Shown: piece by piece, positions 1-5,201 of the stretch
How positions within the stretch are numbered: position 1 is the stretch's first letter
How the letters are laid out: each line of letters starts with the position of its first letter
Assembly (NCBI GenBank): GCA_964580575.1
Contig: CAZOLJ010000155.1
Coordinates: 1-5,201, forward strand
DNA: 5,201 nt
Reading direction: 5' to 3'
From: CAVPDE01 sp964580575
GTDB lineage: Bacteria; Desulfobacterota; DSM-4660; Desulfatiglandales; HGW-15
The notes under the pieces: model-generated
Database searches by the model: none
The model's input: only the letters and a program-made list of their open reading frames with translations
Told to the model about the DNA's origin: nothing
Program-made: the position numbers and the translations under genes

Positions 1-779
1 GACTTAGAGGTTACTCCTGCCAGATGGCCGATCAAGACAAGAAGCTTTTCTTGCGCCGACAGGATATCTTCTTCACTGAAGAGGAACTCTTTCATCTCAG
101 GCTGAAAGGTGATCAATGCAAGCATATGACCGAAATCGCCGCGCTCGGCCCGCTTTCTTTTCCTTCTGTTCTGAGTGAGGATGAGATGGTAAAGGCAAGC
201 CTGGGAAAGATCGGCTTCAGGGGAGGTGCGGCCGAGCTTGTGCTCTTGGACACACCATTTGCCTGAGCGAGGCAGTCGCAGGAGGGAATCGGAAATGCCG
301 GTGAGTCGCACCGGTTCAGACCAGCCGGGGGAGAGGAATTCAGCTTCAAGGGGCACTTCGGCCTGAAGGGCTGCCCGGAGTTGCTCCCACGACAGGGCTC
401 TTTTGCGGCCTTCAGGGTTTCTCGCTACCCAGGCCAGGCCGACCAACCATTCGCAGAAAGCCTGAACAGCTTCCCACAGATGAAGAACTCCTGAAGAAGA
501 TTCCTGAAGCGCGGCATTATCTCTTGTCAGTCTCGGCCCAAGAAAAATGTCGTAGGTCCGGGGAGCGAGATGGGCGCGCCAGAGCTCTTTATCGAAATCC
601 AGGGTTTCAAGGAAGGAGAAGGCATTCTTGATAGGATCCGGGCTTACAAGATCGGCCGCCACTTCATGAAAGATTCGTCCCAGGAGGGGAGAGGAAGCCT
701 GAATGAGGGCGGTCTTGGAGGGTCCTGAAGCCCGCCGGAGATGCTCCCGTACATCGTGCACGGACAAGGTAACGGTCAT
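1..779 (-). CDS. RecB/Cas4-like PD-(D/E)XK nuclease, C-terminus cut by the window edge
   Basis: The minus-strand frame stays open from ATG 779-777 to the left edge, giving 259 codons with no stop. The visible motifs follow the RecB/AddB/Cas4 nuclease order: LGRIFHEVA with G34 and H38 (first motif, GxxxH), LTGISDSLL with D164, VQEHKLG with E179-x-K181 (the D/ExK pair), and SQACLYHLI with Q193 and Y197 (QxxxY). From family knowledge, H, D, E and K bind the metal and cut DNA. The start is set by an ATGA overlap with the ATPase stop and an AAGGG about 8 nt upstream; a GAGGA also touches the ATG. A lysine/arginine-rich patch at 203-213 follows the QxxxY motif and could contact DNA. Only two cysteines (176, 195) fall in the core, so a Cas4-type iron-sulfur cluster cannot be judged without the missing C-terminus. 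It may be a stand-alone nuclease or the N-terminal part of a larger protein. The nuclease fold is well supported; the substrate is unknown. Confidence 0.85.
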   Translation of the reverse strand, partial: MTVTLSVHDVREHLRRASGPSKTALIQASSPLLGRIFHEVAADLVSPDPIKNAFSFLETLDFDKELWRAHLAPRTYDIFLGPRLTRDNAALQESSSGVLHLWEAVQAFCEWLVGLAWVARNPEGRKRALSWEQLRAALQAEVPLEAEFLSPGWSEPVRLTGISDSLLRLPRSGKWCVQEHKLGRTSPEADLSQACLYHLILTQNRRKRKRAERGDFGHMLALITFQPEMKEFLFSEEDILSAQEKLLVLIGHLAGVTSK

Positions 780-2764
780 TCCTCGTTCCCTTCGCTGGAG
801 GGTACGATTTCGCCCGGTCGGTAATCAAAAAGGACCGCTGGAGGTCCCTGGAGCCAGCCTATTCTTCCCGGATGCCTTTTGGCGACCTCTTCAATGAGAG
901 GGACGGGTTGTCGAATCTCTTCAGCCATCTTTTCAAGGGCAAGGACCTTATGCTTCTTTAGGACATCCATGATGCTGTTTATCATCTCTGAATCTGCCTC
1001 CTCCGGACCTTCCGAGGCTTCGACGATTTGACCGAAAAACGCAGTCAAACGACTGTCGAGGTTCTGGAACAACCACTCCTCGACCGTCCTGGGGCCGATC
1101 GGCTCGCCACTATCATGGAGGTCACCGGACCTTGCATCAGAGATCAGGCTTCGCAAGGCCTGCAGCGCTGCCAGGGTTTCCGCGTCGGGCCGGCACAAGG
1201 AAATCCCTTTCGCCACCAAAGATTCCAAGCGGCTTTTCGTCACCACCGCGGTTTTGCTGATGGGCAGGCGGCCGTCCCGAATCAGGACCAGCTCAGCTCC
1301 CTTGTTCCTCGTATGCCAATCCATCAGGCGTTTGAGCCTTGCGGATAAGCTTCTCATGTTCTGATGGTTGCAGAGGCTTACCGCGATGCGCTTATGGCCA
1401 TGGCTGAGCAGCAGGTCGATATCTTTATCAGGCTGTCGCTCCTTGCGCCATTGACTACCCAGAATTTCAGCCAGCACAGGTAGGCCATGGGCAAGAGTCG
1501 CGTCTGTTTCTGTTTCGTCCTGGGCCAGGGCAGTGTCGCGCCTCCGCCCAAATTCCTTCCTGAGAAACTCCGCGGGATCTTGCGGTGAAGGGGCTTGGCC
1601 GGTCTGAAGTTTTTCGAAGAGGCTGCTCGCAAAGGCGATAATCTTTCGTGCAGGATACGCGGCGGTCGAACCGAAATAACCATCGAGGTCAGCCGCATCG
1701 ATGGGCCAGAGAGGCTTGTGAGGGTGTTTGGCCCTTGAGGGGGCAAGAGCTTCGCTCCACTCCAAACGCCTCTGGATGAGCAAGCGAGCGAGCTTCTTGT
1801 CTAAAGGATCCAGAGCCTCTGATCTTTGCGCTATCCGATCGAAGTCTGCCTCCCTGATTGAGGCCTTGAACTTTTCGACCACAGCGGACTGGATGCAGGA
1901 AATCAGAAGCGCGTTGTTGCTGGAGTTGAACAGAGAGGCGCCCATTTGGCCGAAAAGGAAAAGGCTTTCTTCATCATCTTTCGAGGTTTGAAGGGCCTCT
2001 ATCTGATCAAAACAAAAGGCCACAGGCATGAGCGAACTTGCGAGGCGGCAAAGGGCAAGAACCATTTCCCTGGCGCTATCCTCAGTTTGTCCTTCTTCGT
2101 TTTCACTGATACCCATTAGCGCGACGGCTTCATCAGGCAGACGATCTTCTCCTTTGAGCCACGCCCCGGCCTCAAGAACATGACGACCCGTGATGAGATG
2201 ATATAGGACGCTCCGCAAGGAAAAACCGACGCGAGCCTCCCGTTCCAGCCAGGGCAGGAGAATTCGTTTCCATCCGCCGTGATCCCGGTTTGCAGGATTG
2301 ATCATCCACTTGAGCCATTTTGCTGCAGGGCGGCGCTTGTTCCTGTCTCCTTCGGCAAAACGGCAAGCCACAAGGCGCTGGAGTTGCGTGGTTCCGTCTG
2401 GGAACCGGTGCAACAGGTCTTCTACGAATGTCTTGCGCAGGTGCTGCCAGAGCCTGTGAGGGCTGGTCTGCAAGCGGCAGTAAAGAAAAACACATCGACC
2501 TATCTCGTTGGAAGCGCCTTGCGCTTGAGAGGTCGTCCAGTGCCTTTGCAGGCGACTCAGGAGGTGTGTTTTGCCGCTCCCGGCTCCGCCATGAAGGAGC
2601 ACGGAGTCGCAGTGCTTTGAAGTCCTGACGTTTTCAAATGCGCGGCAGCAGGTCTCAAAAGCCTGAGCATGGATTTCCGGCACGTCCTGCAAGGTTTCCC
2701 ATGCATCTTTGACGATGGTTTGCCTGAATGGATTAGGAAAAACGGCGAGAGGGTTTGGCTTCAT
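776..2764 (-). CDS. P-loop ATPase with C-terminal winged helix, defence-operon type
   Basis: A 662-aa protein. An N-terminal NPF-containing lead (8-20) and an IH-containing helix precede a clear Walker A, GGAGSGKT (59-66). Walker B is VAFCFDQIEAL (248-258), with D253 followed by Q254 and E256, the DQxE variant known from several large defence-associated ATPases. NALLISCIQS (284-293) is a likely sensor 1, and YPARK with R373 may be a sensor-2-like arginine. Residues about 430-525 have alternating beta/alpha character, with DIDLLL and RIAVSL strands that could be a decayed nuclease-like or regulatory fold. ALRSLISDARSGDL (535-549) begins a helical linker. Residues about 593-645 read as a winged helix. 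It follows the winged-helix gene with an ATGA overlap, and AAGGA lies 6 nt before the ATG. It resembles in layout, but cannot be equated with, BREX-type ATPases. Its role is inferred as an ATP-driven motor or switch working with the nuclease and winged-helix partners. The exact family is not recognised. Confidence 0.85.
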   Translation of the reverse strand: MKPNPLAVFPNPFRQTIVKDAWETLQDVPEIHAQAFETCCRAFENVRTSKHCDSVLLHGGAGSGKTHLLSRLQRHWTTSQAQGASNEIGRCVFLYCRLQTSPHRLWQHLRKTFVEDLLHRFPDGTTQLQRLVACRFAEGDRNKRRPAAKWLKWMINPANRDHGGWKRILLPWLEREARVGFSLRSVLYHLITGRHVLEAGAWLKGEDRLPDEAVALMGISENEEGQTEDSAREMVLALCRLASSLMPVAFCFDQIEALQTSKDDEESLFLFGQMGASLFNSSNNALLISCIQSAVVEKFKASIREADFDRIAQRSEALDPLDKKLARLLIQRRLEWSEALAPSRAKHPHKPLWPIDAADLDGYFGSTAAYPARKIIAFASSLFEKLQTGQAPSPQDPAEFLRKEFGRRRDTALAQDETETDATLAHGLPVLAEILGSQWRKERQPDKDIDLLLSHGHKRIAVSLCNHQNMRSLSARLKRLMDWHTRNKGAELVLIRDGRLPISKTAVVTKSRLESLVAKGISLCRPDAETLAALQALRSLISDARSGDLHDSGEPIGPRTVEEWLFQNLDSRLTAFFGQIVEASEGPEEADSEMINSIMDVLKKHKVLALEKMAEEIRQPVPLIEEVAKRHPGRIGWLQGPPAVLFDYRPGEIVPSSEGNEE

Positions 2765-3792
2765 GGCGATTCCTTCGGGACGATACCGACATAATAGGTC
2801 CCTTGCTCATCCCGCACCAGTTCATCACGCTCCTCCGGCGACAAACTGGACGGGAAGTCGTGGTGATGCAACGCGACCTTTCCTTGAAGCGCGAGAGACA
2901 AAACGACCCTGTCAAAAACACCTTTTGCCAGCCCCACGGAACGACGCAACTCGCGAATGGATACGAGGGCACGCTTCTGGCCAAAAGGTTGAAGGCGGGT
3001 CATCGCTTTTAGAAGGAGCGGTTCGGCGTCAGGTGAAGCTATTTCGCCCTTGGGTGGCGCCTTTGAAGGTTCTCCTGTTTCACGTGCAAGACCGAGTTCG
3101 CTCCCCAAGGCGTCGTGGATCGCTTCCAGGGAGATTTGAAAGGGAGCAAGGAGTCTTTGCACAGCGGTCATTTCTTGCACGGCTTTGCCTAGATAAGGTC
3201 CAGGCTCCGGAGGCTCCAATCCGTATTTAAGTTTTACCTTGCCGTACTTGGGATACTCGTAAACCTGCTTCGAAAAGGTAAGATGCTCTTTAAGGTCTCT
3301 CGCTTGATATCCAGGCAGTCTTCCTTTGACGCACAGGACGAGTTCCTTCTCTGACAGGGGACCGGCGGCCAGTGCCTCCAGGATTGTCTCCAGCGCTGTC
3401 TTGCGCGGTTTAGAAAGACAGAAGTAGGGTGCCTTTCCGGGCTGCCAAAGACGGAGTCTTCCCCCATCGACCAGTTCATTCAACGCGGTCTGCACCATCT
3501 CCAGGGGCAGTTTAAGGTTTGTTTTGATTTTGGAAGCGGTTGCAACCTGGGACTTGGCCATGAAGGTCATGATAAGGTCAGGCAGGACTGTTCGAGAGTC
3601 GCGGTCCCAGAACTTCTTCTGCGGCCAGGAGAAAATCTCTCCGATCGTGGTCATTTCATCAAGAAGAGCTCCCAAATCTTTGGAGGATATGTGAAAAGAC
3701 CCGGCCAGTTCTTTCCTGATTTGAGGAAGGGATTTGGGCGTCTGGGACTGTTGGAGTACACTTTTCACAGCCCTTCGAAGTTCATCAAACAT
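2761..3792 (-). CDS. Tandem winged-helix protein, first gene of the ATPase-nuclease operon
   Basis: A 343-aa soluble protein with no signal peptide or membrane segment. It reads as a string of winged-helix units: about 1-68 (ending in the wing-like GEIFSWPQKKFW), 70-127 (helices around SKIKTNLKLPLEMVQTAL, then a GGRLRLW wing), 132-190, and a C-terminal unit at 258-338. Before the last unit is a polar linker (235-257). The C-terminal unit runs SIRELRRSVGL, then FDRVVLSLALQGKVAL, HHHDFP, and a YYVGI strand. This recalls C-terminal winged helices of proteins encoded beside large ATPases in defence loci (family impression, not a search result). GGGAGG lies 6 nt before ATG 3792-3790, which fixes the start. 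Its stop overlaps the ATPase start as ATGA. It probably binds DNA or tethers the ATPase, and could also autoregulate the operon. No catalytic residues are evident, and the specific family is not recognised. Confidence 0.8.
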   Translation of the reverse strand: MFDELRRAVKSVLQQSQTPKSLPQIRKELAGSFHISSKDLGALLDEMTTIGEIFSWPQKKFWDRDSRTVLPDLIMTFMAKSQVATASKIKTNLKLPLEMVQTALNELVDGGRLRLWQPGKAPYFCLSKPRKTALETILEALAAGPLSEKELVLCVKGRLPGYQARDLKEHLTFSKQVYEYPKYGKVKLKYGLEPPEPGPYLGKAVQEMTAVQRLLAPFQISLEAIHDALGSELGLARETGEPSKAPPKGEIASPDAEPLLLKAMTRLQPFGQKRALVSIRELRRSVGLAKGVFDRVVLSLALQGKVALHHHDFPSSLSPEERDELVRDEQGTYYVGIVPKESP

Positions 3793-3798
3793 GACGAG

Positions 3799-3804
3799 CC
3801 TCCC
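3799..3804 (-). promoter_or_regulatory. Ribosome binding site of the winged-helix gene
   Basis: On the minus strand GGGAGG sits 6 nt before ATG 3792-3790. It is the only strong Shine-Dalgarno in the operon outside coding sequence. The two downstream genes carry weaker sites inside the preceding gene and rely on ATGA overlaps. Confidence 0.75.
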
Positions 3805-3816
3805 AAGGCAGTACGG

Positions 3817-3854
3817 GAAAATAAAAAGGGCTTAAGTCGGCAAACGAAGCCCTT
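3817..3854 (-). terminator. Rho-independent terminator between the toxin-antitoxin locus and the ATPase operon
   Basis: A perfect 8-bp stem, AAGGGCTT (3854-3847 on the minus strand) with AAGCCCTT (3833-3826), closes a 13-nt loop. On the minus strand it runs directly into TTTTTATTTT. The T-tract exists only in this orientation, so it stops transcription coming from the antitoxin/toxin genes. It ends about 25-33 nt before the winged-helix ATG, which leaves little room for a separate operon promoter downstream of it. Confidence 0.8.
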
Positions 3855-3903
3855 GTGATTATCCAATTCTAAAACGCGACCGGGTTGCAGCCCCTGAGCT
3901 TCC

Positions 3904-3926
3904 ATCTCTAGAGATCTCCCAGGAGA
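3904..3926. repeat. Cluster of overlapping palindromes, possible operator
   Basis: ATCTCTAGAGAT (3904-3915) is a perfect 12-nt palindrome. GAGATCTC (3911-3918) is another overlapping it, and TCTCC-ca-GGAGA (3915-3919/3922-3926) overlaps that. They lie just after the broken toxin gene and upstream of the terminator and winged-helix gene. A dimeric regulator could bind here, or they may form alternative hairpins in the toxin mRNA tail. Function is inferred only from symmetry and position. Confidence 0.4.
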
Positions 3927-3932
3927 GGCTTA

Positions 3933-4280
3933 CTATCCCAAGTCCTGATGAAGTTTTTTGAGTAGCGCCTCTATTTTGCCCTTAGTGATTTCCGCCTTTT
4001 CGCCTTTGAAATAGACTGCCAGGAGATAGATCTTTGTATCGCCCGCCTTCCATAAGTAGATCACCCGATAGCCGCCCCGCTTTCCCTTTTTGACATCTGA
4101 GCTGGCGACCCTCACTTTCCACACCTCTTTGTTCTAACCCGGGATAGGATCTCCAGCAGACGGGTCTTCCTCTAATGCCTTGATTTGACGAAGAAGATCA
4201 ACCTTGATGTGAGGATACTTCTTTTTAAGAATTCTTACCGATTTCCGGAAGGTCTCGGTTAACCGAACATCATAGGTCAT
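3933..4280 (-). pseudogene. RelE/ParE-family toxin gene interrupted by an in-frame amber stop
   Basis: ATG 4280-4278 begins MTYDVRLTETFRKSVRILKK and reads to GDPIPG, where TAG (4136-4134) stops it after 48 residues. The same frame then continues NKEVWKVRVASSDVKKGKRG, GYRVIYLWKAG, IYLLAVYFKG and ends at TAG 3935-3933. Bridging one codon gives a 115-residue product, about full length for a RelE-type mRNA-interferase-fold toxin. GDPIPG followed by VWKVRVASSD and GGYRVIY is the usual order in this family, so the two parts belong together and no frameshift is needed. The basic residues and tyrosine expected for activity lie after the stop, so the 48-residue product should be inactive. The start overlaps the antitoxin gene by 11 bp, standard for a TA operon. 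A GTG restart at 4124 has no well-spaced RBS. A sequencing error or a recent nonsense mutation are the main explanations. Confidence 0.8.
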
Positions 4281-4506
4281 CCCAGACTTCCTTCCATGGT
4301 GTGATTCTACCTGCCCTGATATCCTCCAGTCCCCTTTTGACCAGTTTCTTAAATTCCGCGGATTGAGAGAGAATTTTGGTTTCTCTGGGATCCTCCACTT
4401 CATCGAGGACGGCAAGCATCTTTTTGTAGTCCTTTATGGGAAGGATAACGGCGGTCGGGTTTCCTTCCTCATCAACAATGTACTTTTGATTGGCCGAAGG
4501 AGCCAT
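4270..4506 (-). CDS. Phd/RelB-like type II antitoxin
   Basis: A 78-aa protein that begins with a short beta-type stretch, QKYIVDEEGNPTAVILPIKD (7-26), followed by an acidic helix (KKMLAVLDEVEDPRE) and a C-terminal tail with GLEDIRAGRITPWKEVW. This YIVDE-G-xxAVILP opening is typical of small Phd/YefM- or RelB-like antitoxins paired with RelE-family toxins. The N-terminal part would dimerise and bind the operator, and the C-terminal tail would wrap the toxin. AGGAGA lies 8 nt before ATG 4506-4504. Its last codons overlap the RelE toxin start by 11 bp, so the pair was built as one operon with the antitoxin first. The gene is intact although the toxin is broken. The exact antitoxin superfamily is uncertain. 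Confidence 0.8.
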   Translation of the reverse strand: MAPSANQKYIVDEEGNPTAVILPIKDYKKMLAVLDEVEDPRETKILSQSAEFKKLVKRGLEDIRAGRITPWKEVWDDL

Positions 4507-4514
4507 TATTAAGA

Positions 4515-4520
4515 TCTCCT
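4515..4520 (-). promoter_or_regulatory. Ribosome binding site of the antitoxin gene
   Basis: AGGAGA on the minus strand, 8 nt before the ATG at 4506-4504. It is a strong site, consistent with the higher antitoxin synthesis expected of a TA operon. Confidence 0.75.
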
Positions 4521-4550
4521 CTCAAATGTTAAGGTGGCAGCAGATTGCCC

Positions 4551-4565
4551 TAATCGTCATGATTA
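4551..4565. promoter_or_regulatory. Operator-like inverted repeat at the TA promoter
   Basis: TAATC-gtcat-GATTA forms a 5-bp inverted repeat with a TCATGA palindrome inside it. It touches the -10 hexamer and spans the predicted start site, where a type II antitoxin or TA complex would repress its own operon. Binding is inferred. Confidence 0.4.
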
Positions 4566-4593
4566 AAATACCCCTAACTAGATCGAAAAGCAA
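4565..4593 (-). promoter_or_regulatory. Predicted sigma-70 promoter of the toxin-antitoxin operon
   Basis: On the minus strand TTGCTT (4593-4588) and TATTTT (4570-4565) are separated by exactly 17 nt. Transcription would start near 4558, giving a leader of about 50 nt before the antitoxin ATG. Both hexamers match the consensus at four or more positions. The inverted repeat at 4551-4565 covers the expected start site. Confidence 0.55.
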
Positions 4594-4616
4594 GGAGCTT
4601 GCCGAAATGCGTTGTA

Positions 4617-4640
4617 ATGACCTAAGTCATCCCTGAGGGA
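4617..4640. repeat. Two adjacent short palindromes upstream of the TA promoter
   Basis: ATGAC-ctaa-GTCAT (4617-4630) is followed at once by TCCCT-g-AGGGA (4630-4640, sharing one base). They lie 24-50 bases upstream of the predicted -35 box. They may be regulator sites or mark an old junction. There is no T-tract to make either a terminator. Confidence 0.3.
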
Positions 4641-4753
4641 AGTGCTTGGTTTAAGGACAGGAGAGAGGGGGGTACACCGCAAAAGGCACCGTCTCCGTGG
4701 TCAACTTCGGAATCGAGCAAGAAACAGACGAGTGCCTCGAAAGCTTAGGCTGA
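4625..4753 (+). pseudogene. Possible degraded gene fragment of unknown family
   Basis: On the plus strand 4673-4753 reads YTAKGTVSVVNFGIEQET then DECLESLG and a TGA, with protein-like composition but no start codon. Just upstream, in a frame offset by one base across a run of six G (4667-4672), 4627-4671 reads VIPEGSAWFKDRREGG. Joining the two at the G-run would give about 41 residues of plausible C-terminus. An upstream in-frame TAA (4624-4626) and the lack of a start or RBS argue against an active gene. It could be a chance reading, and no family is recognised. Confidence 0.2.
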
Positions 4754-4768
4754 GAAGATCTCAAGCTT
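4741..4768. repeat. Imperfect hairpin downstream of the HigA-type gene
   Basis: AAGCT and TGAGA (left arm, 4741-4755, with a TAGGC bulge) pair with TCTCA and AGCTT (4759-4768), leaving an AGA loop. It lies about 35 bases beyond the stop of the HigA-type gene. On the minus strand only three T residues follow, so it is at best a weak terminator. It may protect an mRNA end or mean nothing. Confidence 0.3.
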
Positions 4769-4801
4769 CGGCGGCTGCCGATCGCAATGCCAATAGCGCA
4801 G

Positions 4802-5137
4802 TTACGCTTCGGTGCTCTGTGGTGTTCTCTCTCCAGCCCCTTTAATAGGGATAATTCGCCGTTCAATATCCGCCCAAACTTTGCGCTTCATCATTCGTAG
4901 ATCGTATTCGGTTTGCAGATTGAGCCAAAACTGAGCTTCAACACCGAAATAGCGCTGAAGCCTCAAAGCCGTATCAGCAGTAATGGACCTCTTTCCATTT
5001 ACGATTTCACTGACTCTGTTGGGAGGAACTGCGAGATCCCTGGAGAGTTGGTTAATGCTAATGCCCAGGGGTTCTAGAAAATCCTCTCGAAGGATTTCCC
5101 CTGGTTTTATGGGATCAAGAGCATTCTTTGAACGCAT
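4802..5137 (-). CDS. higA: HigA-family antitoxin (XRE helix-turn-helix)
   Basis: A 111-aa protein with the HigA hallmark order: DPIKPGEILREDFLEPLGIS (8-27), a helix-turn-helix at about 26-50 containing LSRDLAVPPNRVSEIVNGKR, then SITADTALRLQRYFGVEAQF (51-70) and WLNLQTEYDL (71-80). HigA proteins bind their own promoter through this domain and neutralise the HigB mRNA-interferase toxin. It is about 10 residues longer than the usual 100, with a polar C-terminal extension (98-111). ATG 5137-5135 is preceded by AAGGTG at 5 nt spacing, and the PIKPGEIL start region is complete. In standard loci higB lies just upstream; here 5138-5201 holds no ending resembling HigB (usually an EIxDYH-type tail). 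The protein may be an orphan antitoxin/regulator, or its toxin may lie beyond the right edge. The family call is very firm. Confidence 0.92.
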   Translation of the reverse strand: MRSKNALDPIKPGEILREDFLEPLGISINQLSRDLAVPPNRVSEIVNGKRSITADTALRLQRYFGVEAQFWLNLQTEYDLRMMKRKVWADIERRIIPIKGAGERTPQSTEA

Positions 5138-5142
5138 GGGAA

Positions 5143-5148
5143 CACCTT
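5143..5148 (-). promoter_or_regulatory. Ribosome binding site of the HigA-type gene
   Basis: AAGGTG on the minus strand, 5 nt before ATG 5137-5135. It is a fair site that supports this start. No convincing promoter is visible in the remaining 50 bases to the window edge. Confidence 0.55.
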
Positions 5149-5201
5149 AGTTAGTGGCCACTCCAATCCTGCGCCGCAGCCCCGAGCAAAAAAGCTATGA
5201 T

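Noticed and set aside
24..266. Plus-strand 80-codon frame at the left end
   Set aside because: It is antisense to the nuclease gene across the D and ExK motifs; the opposite strand has clear family motifs and this one has none.
1028..1348. Plus-strand 106-codon frame
   Set aside because: Antisense to the ATPase C-terminal half, with no RBS and no recognisable protein features.
2709..3230. Plus-strand reading frame of 173 codons
   Set aside because: It lies antisense to the winged-helix and ATPase genes, has arginine/proline-rich low-quality composition and no motif; it is a shadow of the real genes.
3933..4124. Separate 63-codon gene starting at GTG 4124
   Set aside because: It is the second half of the RelE toxin in the same frame as the first half; the GTG is an internal valine codon (VWKVRV) without a well-spaced RBS.
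4134..4415. 93-codon gene starting at ATG 4415
   Set aside because: Its first 45 codons run inside the antitoxin gene in another frame and lack family features; the true toxin start is ATG 4280-4278.
4651..4866. Minus-strand 71-codon frame overlapping the end of the HigA-type gene
   Set aside because: Serine/arginine-rich composition, overlaps the firm higA gene and has no RBS or motif.
5138..5201. Possible end of a HigB toxin upstream of higA
   Set aside because: The three minus-strand frames give short tails such as AAQDWSGH and stop; none resembles a HigB C-terminus.
1..5201. CRISPR array, tRNA/rRNA genes or insertion-sequence ends
   Set aside because: No regularly spaced direct repeats, cloverleaf-like segments or transposase reading frames were seen on either strand.

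Overview
This is a chromosomal-looking bacterial window of moderate GC content. Almost all coding capacity is on the minus strand, so genes read from right to left. The mix of a compact ATPase/nuclease operon and small toxin-antitoxin genes, one of them broken, looks like an accessory or defence-island segment. The host cannot be fixed from sequence alone. Codon use and protein style would suit a Desulfobacterota/Nitrospirota-type or other environmental Gram-negative lineage, but this is only an impression.

Left two thirds (1-3792, minus strand): three tightly coupled genes. The first encodes a 343-aa protein that reads as tandem winged helices. The second encodes a 662-aa P-loop ATPase with an intact Walker A, a DQxE-type Walker B and a C-terminal winged helix. 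The third, cut by the left edge, encodes a RecB/Cas4-like PD-(D/E)XK nuclease with all visible active-site motifs (H, D, ExK, QxxxY). Both junctions are 4-nt ATGA stop/start overlaps, so translation is probably coupled and the three proteins probably act together. A DNA/chromatin-sensing winged-helix protein, an ATPase and a DNA nuclease in one operon is the architecture of an anti-mobile-element system, but I cannot match it by eye to a named system. It is the main candidate for something undescribed.

Middle (3793-3932): a strong Rho-independent terminator on the minus strand ends only 33 bases before the first operon gene. Beyond it lies a nest of overlapping palindromes. The terminator probably closes the toxin-antitoxin transcript, but it could also act as a leader attenuator for the operon.

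Right third (3933-5201): a RelE-family toxin gene interrupted by an in-frame amber codon, its intact Phd/RelB-like antitoxin gene upstream with a good promoter, RBS and operator-like inverted repeat, then a 295-base gap with several palindromes and a possible degraded gene fragment on the plus strand, and finally an intact HigA-type antitoxin gene with no recognisable HigB in the 64 bases before it. This part looks like toxin-antitoxin genes in decay beside the operon.
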